Assembly: GCF_044763875.1 (NCBI RefSeq)
Contig: NZ_JBIWGZ010000001.1
Coordinates: 248,001 to 312,000, forward strand
DNA from: Rummeliibacillus sp044763875
GTDB taxonomy: Bacteria; Bacillota; Bacilli; Bacillales_A; Planococcaceae
Direction of reading: 5' to 3'
Length of the DNA: 64,000 nt
In this document: positions 36,034 through 43,939 of the stretch, in pieces
Layout: each line of letters starts with the position of its first letter
Numbering within the stretch: the stretch's first letter is position 1
The notes under the pieces: generated by a model
Database searches by the model: none
What the model saw: the letters and a program-made list of their open reading frames with translations, nothing else
What the model was told of the DNA's origin: nothing
Translations under genes and position numbers: made by a program

Positions 36034-36672
36034 TTGTTTACAGGAATTGTAGAAGATTTAGGGAAAGTTAAGGCAATAAAAAGTGCAACAAATAGTATGC
36101 AACTAACGATTGAATCAAGAAAAATCCTAGAAGATGTCCATCTTGGTGACAGTATCGCAGTTAATGGAGTTTGCTTAACTGTCATTTCTTTTTCAAATAG
36201 TCAATTCACAGTGGATGTCATGCCTGAATCAGTAAAAGCAACAAATATCCAATCTCTACAAATTGGTCAATATGTAAACTTAGAAAGAGCGATGCCCGCA
36301 AATGGTCGATTCGGAGGTCATTTCGTATCTGGGCATGTGGATGGTACAGGAGTCATATTGAGAAAAAGAAAATTTGCAAATGCCGTTTATGTGGATATAG
36401 GAATAAGCAAAGAGTTAAGCAAGTTTTGTATGTTAAAAGGCTCTATTACAATCGATGGCATCAGCTTAACGATTTTCGATGTCAAGCCAACTCAACTGAC
36501 AGTATCTCTTATTCCCCATACTTTTGATCTAACATTATTAGGCGTAAAAAAAGAACATGATGTAGTAAATATTGAGAATGATTTACTAGGAAAATATGTG
36601 ATCAACCATTTGGATCGAAAACAAGAAAATTCAACGATAACGATGGATTTTCTAAATGAAAATGGATTTTAA
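36034..36672 (+). CDS. ribE: Riboflavin synthase alpha subunit
   Basis: This 212-residue protein has two lumazine-binding repeats, starting FTGIVEDLGKVKAI and NGRFGGHFVSGHVDGTG. It dismutates two 6,7-dimethyl-8-ribityllumazines to riboflavin. The TTG at 36034 gives the normal MFTGIVE start, 6 bases after GAGGTG; the GTG at 36025 lies inside that site. First gene of the ribE-ribBA-ribH operon under the tandem FMN switches. Confidence 0.92.
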   Translation: MFTGIVEDLGKVKAIKSATNSMQLTIESRKILEDVHLGDSIAVNGVCLTVISFSNSQFTVDVMPESVKATNIQSLQIGQYVNLERAMPANGRFGGHFVSGHVDGTGVILRKRKFANAVYVDIGISKELSKFCMLKGSITIDGISLTIFDVKPTQLTVSLIPHTFDLTLLGVKKEHDVVNIENDLLGKYVINHLDRKQENSTITMDFLNENGF

Positions 36673-36690
36673 AAAGGCTGGTGTATTGAA

Positions 36691-37881
36691 ATGTTTAATA
36701 CAATCGAAGAAGCAATTGAAGATTTAAAAAACGGTAAGATAGTTATTGTTGTTGATGATGAAAAACGTGAAAATGAAGGGGATTTTCTAGTGTTGGCCGA
36801 ATTTGCAACACCTGAAAATATTAACTTTATGGCGAAATATGGCCGTGGCTTAATCTGTACGCCAATGTCTAGAGCATTAGCAAATCATCTTGAGTTAAAT
36901 CCGATGGTTGACAATAATACAGATAATCACCAAACAGCATTTACGGTTAGTGTCGATTACAAAACGACTGAAACAGGGATCAGTGCGTATGAACGTTCCG
37001 AAACGATGTTACAATTGATCAGCCCAGAAGCAAAAAGCTCTGATTTCCGTCGACCTGGACACGTATTTCCTTTAATAGCAAAAGATAATGGTGTATTGGA
37101 AAGACAAGGGCATACAGAAGCTGCAGTCGATTTTGCTAAACTTTGTGGTTCAGATCCTGCAGGTGTCATTTGCGAAATAATGCTTGATAACGGAAAAATG
37201 GCAAGAGTACCACATCTGCACGATATTGCTAAAGAGCATAACTTAAAATTCGTAACTATCGCTGATTTAATAAGCTATCGTTATGAAAAAGAACAATTGA
37301 TTGAGCGAGTAGCTTCAGTAAATTTACCTACATCATTTGGAGAATTTCAAATGATTGGCTATTCAAACCAATTAAATGATAAAGAACACCTTGCTATTTT
37401 AAAAGGAAATCCACAAGATGATGAAGTACCACTTGTACGCATTCACTCAGAATGTTTAACCGGAGATATTTTTCATTCAAAACGCTGTGATTGTGGACCG
37501 CAACTCCACAAATCATTAGAAATGATTGAAGAAGCAGGTACTGGAGTTGTCTTATATATGCGTCAAGAGGGAAGAGGAATCGGACTACTTAACAAACTAA
37601 AAGCCTATGAGTTACAAGAACAAGGCTATGACACTGTTGAAGCAAATGTTCACTTAGGTTTCGCTGCAGAAATGCGTGATTATGGTTTAAGTGCTCAAAT
37701 GCTACGCGATTTAGGTATTACAAAAATACGTTTAATGACAAACAATCCTGCAAAGATTGAAGGATTAACGAAATATGGCATTGAAGTTGTTGACCGCGTA
37801 CCAGTAGAAATTACAGCAGAGCCAGAAAACGAAAAATATTTAGAAACAAAAAAATTAAAAATGAGACATATACTAGCATAG
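36691..37881 (+). CDS. ribBA: Bifunctional DHBP synthase / GTP cyclohydrolase II
   Basis: This 396-residue fusion has an N-terminal 3,4-dihydroxy-2-butanone-4-phosphate synthase (DDEKRENEGDFLVLAE, about 20-40) and, from about 205, GTP cyclohydrolase II with the zinc site HSECLTGDIFHSKRCDCG and RQEGRGIGL. It supplies both precursors for riboflavin: the four-carbon unit and the pyrimidine. It lies 18 bp after ribE. Confidence 0.95.
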   Translation: MFNTIEEAIEDLKNGKIVIVVDDEKRENEGDFLVLAEFATPENINFMAKYGRGLICTPMSRALANHLELNPMVDNNTDNHQTAFTVSVDYKTTETGISAYERSETMLQLISPEAKSSDFRRPGHVFPLIAKDNGVLERQGHTEAAVDFAKLCGSDPAGVICEIMLDNGKMARVPHLHDIAKEHNLKFVTIADLISYRYEKEQLIERVASVNLPTSFGEFQMIGYSNQLNDKEHLAILKGNPQDDEVPLVRIHSECLTGDIFHSKRCDCGPQLHKSLEMIEEAGTGVVLYMRQEGRGIGLLNKLKAYELQEQGYDTVEANVHLGFAAEMRDYGLSAQMLRDLGITKIRLMTNNPAKIEGLTKYGIEVVDRVPVEITAEPENEKYLETKKLKMRHILA

Positions 37882-37893
37882 GAGTGAATGGAA

Positions 37894-38361
37894 ATGGCAA
37901 AAACATTTGAAGCACAATTAATCGGAACTGACTTAAAAGTTGGAATTGTAGTAAGTAGATTTAATGAGTTTTTAACTGCAAAATTATTAAGCGGTGCAAT
38001 GGACGGTTTAAAACGTCATGGCGTTTCAGAAGATGATATCGATGTAGCATGGGTTCCAGGTGTATTTGAAGTACCATTTATTACAAAAAAAATGGCTGAT
38101 ACAAAAAAATATGATGCCATTATAGGATTAGGAACTGTTATTCGAGGAGCAACTTCTCACTATGATTATGTTTGTAATGAAGCAGCAAAAGGTATTGCTA
38201 ACGTAGGATTAAATACAGGAGTTCCAGTTATGTTCGGTATCGTTACAACAGAAAATATTGAACAAGCAATCGAACGCTCTGGAACAAAAGCAGGAAACAA
38301 AGGTTATGATGCAGCGGTTTCAGCAATTGAAATGGCTAATTTAAGCCGCATGTTCGATTAA
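37894..38361 (+). CDS. ribH: 6,7-dimethyl-8-ribityllumazine synthase
   Basis: This 155-residue protein has VGIVVSRFNEFLTAKLL, WVPGVFEVPF, IGLGTVIRGATSHYDYV and PVMFGIVTTENIEQA, the full lumazine synthase set that forms a 60-mer capsid. It condenses the RibA- and RibB-derived precursors. The ATG at 37894 is chosen because AGGAG lies 9 bases before it; the ATG at 37888 is too close. Last gene of the operon. Confidence 0.95.
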   Translation: MAKTFEAQLIGTDLKVGIVVSRFNEFLTAKLLSGAMDGLKRHGVSEDDIDVAWVPGVFEVPFITKKMADTKKYDAIIGLGTVIRGATSHYDYVCNEAAKGIANVGLNTGVPVMFGIVTTENIEQAIERSGTKAGNKGYDAAVSAIEMANLSRMFD

Positions 38362-38394
38362 TTTAAAATGAACGATAACTTTTTGAAGTAAAAT

Positions 38395-38423
38395 GTATAA
38401 AAACGATTGCTGGGGCTATACTA
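38395..38423 (+). promoter_or_regulatory. Sigma-G/sigma-F-like promoter of small unit 1
   Basis: GTATA-17-TATACTA resembles the forespore consensus (GHATR about 17-18 bases from CATnnTA). The same pair precedes units 3 and 4. Confidence 0.6.
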
Positions 38424-38473
38424 TTAAAGATTTCACTTAAGAAATCCTTTTATGATCAGGAGGGGTTAATCCT

Positions 38474-38608
38474 ATGGGTGAACCAAGTCCAGGTGAGCAC
38501 TATAGCTCTAAACAAAGATTAAATCGTTAAAATTCTCAGGTAATAAGAAACGGAGTGAAGTCCCGTGGATCAGGTCTGAGTAATGAAGCTTAATGCAAAA
38601 CAATTTAA
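38474..38608 (+). pseudogene. Small sporulation-type unit 1 (ypzG-like, interrupted)
   Basis: Behind AGGAGGGG an ATG opens MGEPSPGEHYSSKQRLNR and stops. Continuing in the same frame through the stops gives NSQVIRNG...SNEA and CKTI, aligning without frameshift to the intact 50-residue protein of unit 4 (...RLKHSKSQVNG...KSEAKARQF). Two in-frame stops make it a pseudogene, an 18-residue peptide gene or a structured RNA. About 230 bp is almost identical to unit 3. Confidence 0.6.
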
Positions 38609-38668
38609 TCATCATGAAGGATAAAGTTATATTACTGCATCTAGAATGATCAGGAGGGTGAAAATCCA

Positions 38669-38815
38669 ATGAGTGAACCAGACAAAATAGTTCAGGTATC
38701 TCAGGGAGTTCACAATCTCTGGGTAAAGGTTAAATAGTTAAATTTCAGGTGATGGACACGGCTTAAAATCCCGCGTAAAGAGTCTGAGTTGAAATGCAAA
38801 GCTAAAACAATTTAA
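38669..38815 (+). pseudogene. Small sporulation-type unit 2 (ypzG-like, interrupted)
   Basis: Behind CAGGAGGG an ATG opens MSEPDKIVQVSQGVHNLWVK and stops at codon 23; a second stop follows at codon 28, then the frame stays open to ...KCKAKTI. SQGVHNLW aligns with SQKVHQLW of unit 4. No sigma-G-like promoter or 5' hairpin is visible, so it may be read with unit 1. The terminator at 38843-38864 ends it. Confidence 0.55.
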
Positions 38816-38842
38816 TCGTCATAAAGGATAAAGTGAAATCAG

Positions 38843-38869
38843 ACCCGGAATTAATTTTCCGGGTTTTTA
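38843..38869 (+). terminator. Terminator of small unit 2
   Basis: ACCCGGAA / TTCCGGGT with a 6-base loop and a T-run. It is identical to the terminator of unit 3 (39575-39601). Confidence 0.9.
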
Positions 38870-38896
38870 TTTGGAGTTTTATAAATAATTGCAAAT

Positions 38897-39063
38897 TGAA
38901 TCATTTTCATAAATCCATTTTCGGTTTTTAAATACGAACGTTTCAATACATTTATTTCCAACGTTCATATTTGTATGCTCCGCTACAGACGGCGCTTTCC
39001 ACGGGCTTGGCTTCAATCTCCTCGTCATGCGGGGCTTTCAGCTCAAGCTTTTCCCGTAGGAGT
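38897..39063. repeat. Truncated type-1 inverted-repeat element
   Basis: TGAATCATTTTCATAAATCC begins a type-1 arm that closely follows the (reverse) right arm of the 33.6-kb copy, through AAATACGAACGTTTC and GCTACAGACGGCGCTTTCCA. It stops in the core (GTAGGAGTCGCCGTC) with no second arm. Confidence 0.7.
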
Positions 39064-39230
39064 CGCCGTCTTTCTTTTTCCTTTAATAGTTTTTGAAGAT
39101 TTTCAATTTTTTTCTCTAAATTTTTTATTTCAGCCTCATTTGATTCTACAGCATAATAATAAGGGGCTATAACTAAATTGCATAATACAATACAAATTCT
39201 ACAAAGAGTAATTTTGGTGTTATTTAACAT
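38952..39230 (-). CDS. Small ORF whose C-terminal part is repeat-derived
   Basis: A GAGGTG site precedes an ATG giving 92 residues: a hydrophobic N-terminus (ITLCRICIVLCNLVIA) like a signal or anchor, then a charged coiled coil (EAEIKNLEKKIENLQKLLKE). The last ~35 residues (LKAPHDEEIEAKPVESAVCS...) are translated from the type-1 element. It may be a real small anchored protein truncated and extended by the element, or non-functional. No family recognised. Confidence 0.35.
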   Translation of the reverse strand: MLNNTKITLCRICIVLCNLVIAPYYYAVESNEAEIKNLEKKIENLQKLLKEKERRRLLREKLELKAPHDEEIEAKPVESAVCSGAYKYERWK

Positions 39231-39331
39231 AGATACACCTCAAAATTATTTTGCTTTATTCATGCGAAAGTATGCACTTTTGAAATTTCCCTATAGAAAG
39301 AACTTTTCTTATAAAATAATTTTATTAAGAG

Positions 39332-39360
39332 GTATACAAAACGTACATTAGGCTATACTA
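39332..39360 (+). promoter_or_regulatory. Sigma-G/sigma-F-like promoter of small unit 3
   Basis: GTATA-17-TATACTA, the same boxes and spacing as unit 1, about 50 bases before the ATG. Confidence 0.6.
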
Positions 39361-39410
39361 TTAAAGATTTCACTTAAGATATTCTTTATTGATCAGGAGG
39401 GGTTAATCCT

Positions 39411-39546
39411 ATGGGTGAACCAAGTCCAGGTGAGCACAAAAGCTCTAAATAAAGATTAAATCGTTAAAAATTCTCAGTTAATAAGAAACGGAGTGAAGTC
39501 CCGTGGATCAGGTCTGAGTATTGAAGCAGAATGCAAAACAATTTAA
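39411..39546 (+). pseudogene. Small sporulation-type unit 3 (ypzG-like, interrupted)
   Basis: Almost a copy of unit 1: same CAGGAGGGG site and MGEPSPGEHKSSK, then a stop after 13 residues. Downstream sequence, including GAAACGGAGTGAAGTCCCGT, is shared nearly base for base with unit 1, apart from a one-base insertion. The shared part includes a potential CTCAG/CTGAG stem in unit 1. It ends at a terminator identical to that of unit 2. Confidence 0.55.
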
Positions 39547-39574
39547 TCGTCGTAAAGGATAAAAGTGAAATCAG

Positions 39575-39601
39575 ACCCGGAATTAATTTTCCGGGTTTTT
39601 A
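39575..39601 (+). terminator. Terminator of small unit 3
   Basis: ACCCGGAA / TTCCGGGT hairpin with a T-run. Confidence 0.9.
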
Positions 39602-39709
39602 TTTTGATTTTAACTAAAAATAATTGCAAATAATTGCAACTTGCAGGAAAATGTTACTAATAAAGAGAAATTTTAAGCGGAGAATAAGTTCCTTTAGGGG
39701 GAATTGAAA

Positions 39710-40123
39710 ATGAAACGCTTCATAAGTTATTTAATGTGGGTAGCTATAATTGGGATAGGAATATATTCTGGATTAAGATTTAGAGTATATTTAGGTAAGG
39801 AAGAAGAAATATCATATAACGATTTACCAATAATGATATTTTCGTTCGTATTTCCTATAATTATTGGTATATTGTTAAGATTACCTAATTTTTTAATTGA
39901 GAAAAAAGGGAAAAAGAAGTGGAGTTTTGATTGGGTAAAGTTAATCGCTATTGCATTTCCAGTACTTTATGTTGCATTGTTACCTTACTTAGTATATTCA
40001 TCATTAGGAGAAGAATTATTATTTTCAAAGCAAGTTTTTCTGTTAGGTGATACAACGATAACTTTAACAACAGTTGCTGGTATTGTTTTTGGATATGTAT
40101 TGCTGGATAGTGTGAAAGTTTAA
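39710..40123 (+). CDS. Hypothetical four-helix membrane protein
   Basis: This 137-residue protein has four predicted membrane segments (about 4-22, 36-57, 74-97 and 115-134) joined by short basic loops. The ATG at 39710 lies 8 bases after AGGGGG, so the TTG two codons upstream is not used. It sits between sporulation-type units 3 and 4. I do not recognise the family. Confidence 0.7.
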   Translation: MKRFISYLMWVAIIGIGIYSGLRFRVYLGKEEEISYNDLPIMIFSFVFPIIIGILLRLPNFLIEKKGKKKWSFDWVKLIAIAFPVLYVALLPYLVYSSLGEELLFSKQVFLLGDTTITLTTVAGIVFGYVLLDSVKV

Positions 40124-40157
40124 CATTGAAATTTCCTTTTAAATGATTTAACAAGAG

Positions 40158-40187
40158 GTATACAAAACCGTAGCTTAGGCGATACTA
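40158..40187 (+). promoter_or_regulatory. Sigma-G/sigma-F-like promoter of small unit 4
   Basis: GTATA-18-GATACTA, followed by the conserved 5' hairpin GATTTC-ACTTAT-GAAATC. Confidence 0.6.
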
Positions 40188-40237
40188 TTTAAGATTTCAC
40201 TTATGAAATCCGACATGATATCAGGAGGGTGAAAGCA

Positions 40238-40390
40238 ATGGGAAAACCGGACCATTTAGATCCAAAATCTCAAAAAGTTCATCAGCTCTGGACTAGGTTA
40301 AAACATTCAAAATCTCAGGTAAATGGACAGTCGGAGATGACTCTTCATAATCGTATTTTGAAAAGTGAAGCGAAAGCTCGACAATTTTAA
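40238..40390 (+). CDS. YpzG-like small sporulation-type protein, intact copy
   Basis: An ATG 7-8 bases after AGGAGGG encodes 50 residues: MGKPDHLDPKSQKVHQLWTR, then LKHSKSQVNGQSEMTLHNRI and LKSEAKARQF. The KH..SQVNGQ..T core resembles what I recall of the uncharacterised YpzG family (about 50 residues, PKH motif). The family name is a recollection, not a database result. The forespore-type promoter suggests expression late in sporulation. Three homologous but interrupted units lie upstream. Confidence 0.65.
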   Translation: MGKPDHLDPKSQKVHQLWTRLKHSKSQVNGQSEMTLHNRILKSEAKARQF

Positions 40391-40422
40391 TCTTCGTGTA
40401 CGGATAAGGTGTAATCAACTTG

Positions 40423-40460
40423 GAAGTCACATAAGTAGTTAAAACTACTTATGTGACTTC
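40423..40460. terminator. Strong bidirectional terminator
   Basis: A perfect 17-bp stem (40423-40439 with 40444-40460) and TAAA loop between unit 4 and a convergent gene. Confidence 0.9.
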
Positions 40461-40473
40461 TTCCATTTTTCCC

Positions 40474-40875
40474 TTACATATTATTAACTGCTGCTACTTC
40501 TTGCATTTCTAGATTCTTTGGCTTTGGTAGGAATATCTTTGCATCTTCACATAACGAATTATAAATTCTAGGATTAGATAATAAATCTTTTTGTAAAAAA
40601 GCATAAGATTTAAGCTCTGCAAATTTACAGTCATAAGCTAAAGAATTTATGTGCCTAATAATTAGTTGCGTTTCTCTAGAAAATAAATCTTGATTTCTTT
40701 TATCATTTAATTGAATAACACAATTTAAGAAGGTTAATGCTTCCATACTTAGTTTTGAGCGAATTCGAGGACTTGATAGTTTTTCTATGTTGTTCTCAAT
40801 AATAGTACGGGCAGAAGCATAATCGCTTTTTGCAATACTTTTTTCTAAAAAAACAATATCTCGATCTAATTTCAT
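40474..40875 (-). CDS. Hypothetical helical protein
   Basis: This 133-residue protein starts MKLDRDIVFLEKSIAKSDYA behind a GGGG-containing site. It looks helical throughout, with TPR-like spacing (SARTIIENNIEKLSSPRIRS ... FAELKSYAFLQKDLLSNPRI, two similar halves). There is no signal or membrane segment. The 19 codons upstream in frame are rejected as having no ribosome site. Function unknown. Confidence 0.7.
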   Translation of the reverse strand: MKLDRDIVFLEKSIAKSDYASARTIIENNIEKLSSPRIRSKLSMEALTFLNCVIQLNDKRNQDLFSRETQLIIRHINSLAYDCKFAELKSYAFLQKDLLSNPRIYNSLCEDAKIFLPKPKNLEMQEVAAVNNM

Positions 40876-41153
40876 TCTTTTTACCCCTAAACAATCTATA
40901 TTTATATGATTAAAGTCATGTGACGTATTCATTATATAGATACTTAAGAACTAAGTAAATAAGATGTAATGAAAATATATATTTTATTAACATTATGTTT
41001 TGGTTTTTTATTTGAAAATTGAAATCATATGAAATTATTTTATGAATGTATTTAGAAATGATTAATTACTTGCCAATTTTTTATCCTTATTCGTAGGCAA
41101 TCGACACACTTTAGAGGGAAAATACATATCCTTTATTGAAGAGGTGGTGAAGA

Positions 41154-41975
41154 ATGAGGGACGAAAAAATAACTAAAACCCATAACCCTGTCGAAATTGA
41201 ACAAAAGGAATGGAAAAAAAGACTGTTAAATGAACGAATGAAGCAGATGCTTACGATCGCTTCACCTATTTTTCTCTTACTTTTATGGGAGTTTTTATCT
41301 CGAACAAATTTGATTGATGTCCGTTTCTTCCCGCCACCAACTGAAATTCTACACACTTTCTTTAGTATGGCAGTAAGTGGAGAATTATTTCATCACATTT
41401 GGATCTCTTTATACCGGATATTTGCTGGCTTTTTGTTGGGCGTTATCCCTGGTGTAGTCATCGGATTATTAATGGGATTATATTCTCCTATTCGGCATTT
41501 CATTTCACCAATCGTTATGGCACTAATGCCAATTCCAACTCTAGCCCTGTTACCAATCATAATCATTTTATTTGGAATCGGTGATCTATCGAAGGTAGTG
41601 ACAATCGCTGGAAGTGTATTTTTCCCAGTCGTTATTAACACTACTGCAGGAGTAATCAACATTGATTCCATTTACTTGGATGTAGCTAGAAACTATGGGG
41701 CTGGTTCAAAGGATTTCTTCTTTAAGATTGCATTTCCAGGTGCTTTACCTGTTATGATGGAAGGCATTCAAATGGGGCAGGCAATTGCTCTTTTAACGAT
41801 TGTTGCTGCTGAAATGATGGGGGCAACTTCAGGAATCGGATACTTAATCTGGACCTCCTATAAAGCCTTTTTGCTTAAAGAGATGTTTGTTGGGCTCATA
41901 CTCATCTCATTTTTTGGCTATCTATTTTCACTAATACTTCGATATCTTCAGAAGAAAATTCTTCCTTGGAGGTGA
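41154..41975 (+). CDS. ABC uptake permease, SsuC/TauC/ThiX type
   Basis: This 273-residue permease has six helices and the EAA-type loop RNYGAGSKDFFFKIAFPGAL. It starts behind GAAGAGGTGG. Family members import sulfonates, nitrate, taurine or pyrimidine precursors. Permease, ATPase and binding protein form one operon. No TPP riboswitch or S-box is seen in 40876-41153, so the substrate is open. Confidence 0.9.
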   Translation: MRDEKITKTHNPVEIEQKEWKKRLLNERMKQMLTIASPIFLLLLWEFLSRTNLIDVRFFPPPTEILHTFFSMAVSGELFHHIWISLYRIFAGFLLGVIPGVVIGLLMGLYSPIRHFISPIVMALMPIPTLALLPIIIILFGIGDLSKVVTIAGSVFFPVVINTTAGVINIDSIYLDVARNYGAGSKDFFFKIAFPGALPVMMEGIQMGQAIALLTIVAAEMMGATSGIGYLIWTSYKAFLLKEMFVGLILISFFGYLFSLILRYLQKKILPWR

Positions 41976-41979
41976 GACA

Positions 41980-42759
41980 ATGGAAGATCAAACGAAAATA
42001 TCTATCAAAAATATGACGAAAGCTTTTTATAAGAAAAATAGTAGTGTCACAGCTTTAGATCAAGTCTCTTTAGATATTTCAGAAGGTGAATTTGTTTGTC
42101 TTGTAGGCCCAAGTGGTTGCGGGAAAACAACATTACTCAGAATTTTGGCGGGACTGGAAACAACAAGTGTTGGTGAATTCGAAATTATGCAGGGACAGGA
42201 AGATCGACCTCTTCAATCGATGGTTTTTCAAGAAAGAGGGATTATTCCTTGGTTAACAGTTGAGGAAAACGTAGCGTTCGGTTTGAAAATGAGACATTTA
42301 CCTAGCAACTTAATTAAAGAAAGAACGGATTACTATTTAAAGAAAGTTGGTCTAGAAAAGTTTTCAAAGTTATATCCGAAAGAGTTATCCGGTGGTATGA
42401 AACAACGTGTTAGTATTGCACGTGCGTTTGCAAATGATCCAGAAATATTGTTAATGGATGAACCTTTTGCAGCACTTGATGAACAAAATAAATTCATTCT
42501 ACAAGAAGAATTATTATCCATTTGGGAAGAAACGAAGAAGACAGTACTTTTTATTACACATAGTATCGATGAAGCTTTATTGCTAAGCGATCGTATATTA
42601 TTAATGAGTGCACAGCCTGGGAAAATCATAAAAGAAATTAAGAACGATTTACCAAGACCACGGAATATCGAACAGATTCGTGCTAATCAACAAACTGCGG
42701 AGTACTTTATAGATATATTAAAGCATTTACATGAAGAAGTACAAAAGTCTAGAAAGTAA
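41980..42759 (+). CDS. ABC uptake ATPase, SsuB/TauB type
   Basis: This 259-residue ATPase has Walker A GPSGCGKTT, Q-loop MVFQERGIIPW, signature LSGGMKQRVSIA and Walker B EILLMDEPFAALD, ending with the H-loop THSIDEALLL. It lies 4 bp after the permease gene and energises the same importer. Confidence 0.92.
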   Translation: MEDQTKISIKNMTKAFYKKNSSVTALDQVSLDISEGEFVCLVGPSGCGKTTLLRILAGLETTSVGEFEIMQGQEDRPLQSMVFQERGIIPWLTVEENVAFGLKMRHLPSNLIKERTDYYLKKVGLEKFSKLYPKELSGGMKQRVSIARAFANDPEILLMDEPFAALDEQNKFILQEELLSIWEETKKTVLFITHSIDEALLLSDRILLMSAQPGKIIKEIKNDLPRPRNIEQIRANQQTAEYFIDILKHLHEEVQKSRK

Positions 42760-42783
42760 CAGGTTTTATAAAGGGGGATTTGA

Positions 42784-43884
42784 ATGGGGAAATGGTTGAA
42801 ACGGGGGCTTGTGATACCATTCATATTACTAGCGATGGTCATTACTGGATGTACTGATAAGAGTACAACTACGACTAATCATAATAAAGTTGACAATGAA
42901 GTAAGTAAGGATAATAAATCAGGGGATTTAGCACCATTAGAAAAGAAAGCTAAAGTAGTCATTGCCGAAGATGGGGCAGCCTCCGGAGCGGGTTTTTATA
43001 TTGCAAATGAGAAAGGCTACTTTGCAGATTATAATATTGAGGTAGAATTTGCACAATTTGCAAATAGTGATGATATGCTCCCAGCACTTGCAGCAGGTGA
43101 AGTAGATATTGCGGGCGGGGTATCGACAGCGTCATTCTTTAATGCCATCGCACAAGGAATAGACGTTAAAATTGTAGGGGATAAAGGTCACAACATGCCA
43201 GGGAAATCCTATTTCACATTCGTTATTGGGAACAGGATGAAAGATGTAATTAAAGAATATTCAGATTTCAAAGGGAAAAAAATAGCAATCTCTTCAAAGA
43301 ACTCTATTGATGGCTATATCTATCAACTGATGTTAAAACATGCTGGATTAACAGAAAAGGATGTTAAGACAGTTATTATGAATGATTTTGGTAGCATGCT
43401 TGGTGCTTTGGAAAATGGATCAATCGATGCAGCACTCAGTATTGAACCATTGATTGCTCAAGGTGTTAGTAAAGGAATTCTTACCCGTTTTGGCGATGCG
43501 ACTGATTTTGCACCAGATTCACAAATTGCATTAGTTTTAGCTTCACCTAAGTTTATGAAAGATGAAAAGGATATATCGCTACGCTTCATGCTTGCATATT
43601 TAAAAGGTGTACGTGATTACAACGATGCTTTCACTAAAGGGGAAGGAAAAGCCGAAGTCGTCAATATCATGACAAAATATACAGCATTAAAAGATCCTGC
43701 AATATGGGATAAAGTAAATGTGACTGGGCTTGATCCAGATGGAAAAATGCGTGTAGATGATATTAAAAAGCAGTATGAAATGTACAAAGCAAATGGTGCT
43801 ACTCAAGGTAAATTCGACTTTGATAAAGCGATTGATACATCTGTTACTGAAGAAGCTATTAAGATTTTAGGTAGCTATAAATAG
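42784..43884 (+). CDS. NMT1/THI5-like substrate-binding lipoprotein
   Basis: This 366-residue lipoprotein has signal GLVIPFILLAMVITGC with the lipobox cysteine near residue 23, then an NMT1/SsuA-like fold: VVIAEDGAASGAGFYIANEK, LPALAAGEVDIAGGVSTA and LENGSIDAALSIEP. It binds the ligand outside the membrane for the permease encoded just upstream. Candidates are a sulfonate, nitrate-like ion or HMP-type precursor. Specificity cannot be read here. Confidence 0.88.
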   Translation: MGKWLKRGLVIPFILLAMVITGCTDKSTTTTNHNKVDNEVSKDNKSGDLAPLEKKAKVVIAEDGAASGAGFYIANEKGYFADYNIEVEFAQFANSDDMLPALAAGEVDIAGGVSTASFFNAIAQGIDVKIVGDKGHNMPGKSYFTFVIGNRMKDVIKEYSDFKGKKIAISSKNSIDGYIYQLMLKHAGLTEKDVKTVIMNDFGSMLGALENGSIDAALSIEPLIAQGVSKGILTRFGDATDFAPDSQIALVLASPKFMKDEKDISLRFMLAYLKGVRDYNDAFTKGEGKAEVVNIMTKYTALKDPAIWDKVNVTGLDPDGKMRVDDIKKQYEMYKANGATQGKFDFDKAIDTSVTEEAIKILGSYK

Positions 43885-43892
43885 AGTATGAA

Positions 43893-43926
43893 AAAATGGA
43901 GCAAGCGAATGTGCTTACTCCATTTT
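43893..43926. terminator. Bidirectional terminator
   Basis: AAAATGGAG pairs with CTCCATTTT, with an inner AGC/GCT pairing, between two convergent genes. Confidence 0.8.
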
Positions 43927-43939
43927 GTTATGGATAAGA

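Noticed and set aside
38460..38860. The small units considered as a known riboswitch class (ydaO, glycine, SAM, T-box).
   Set aside because: None of the consensus boxes I know fit. Units share a start codon with ribosome site, and unit 4 has a full open frame, so a coding origin is better supported.
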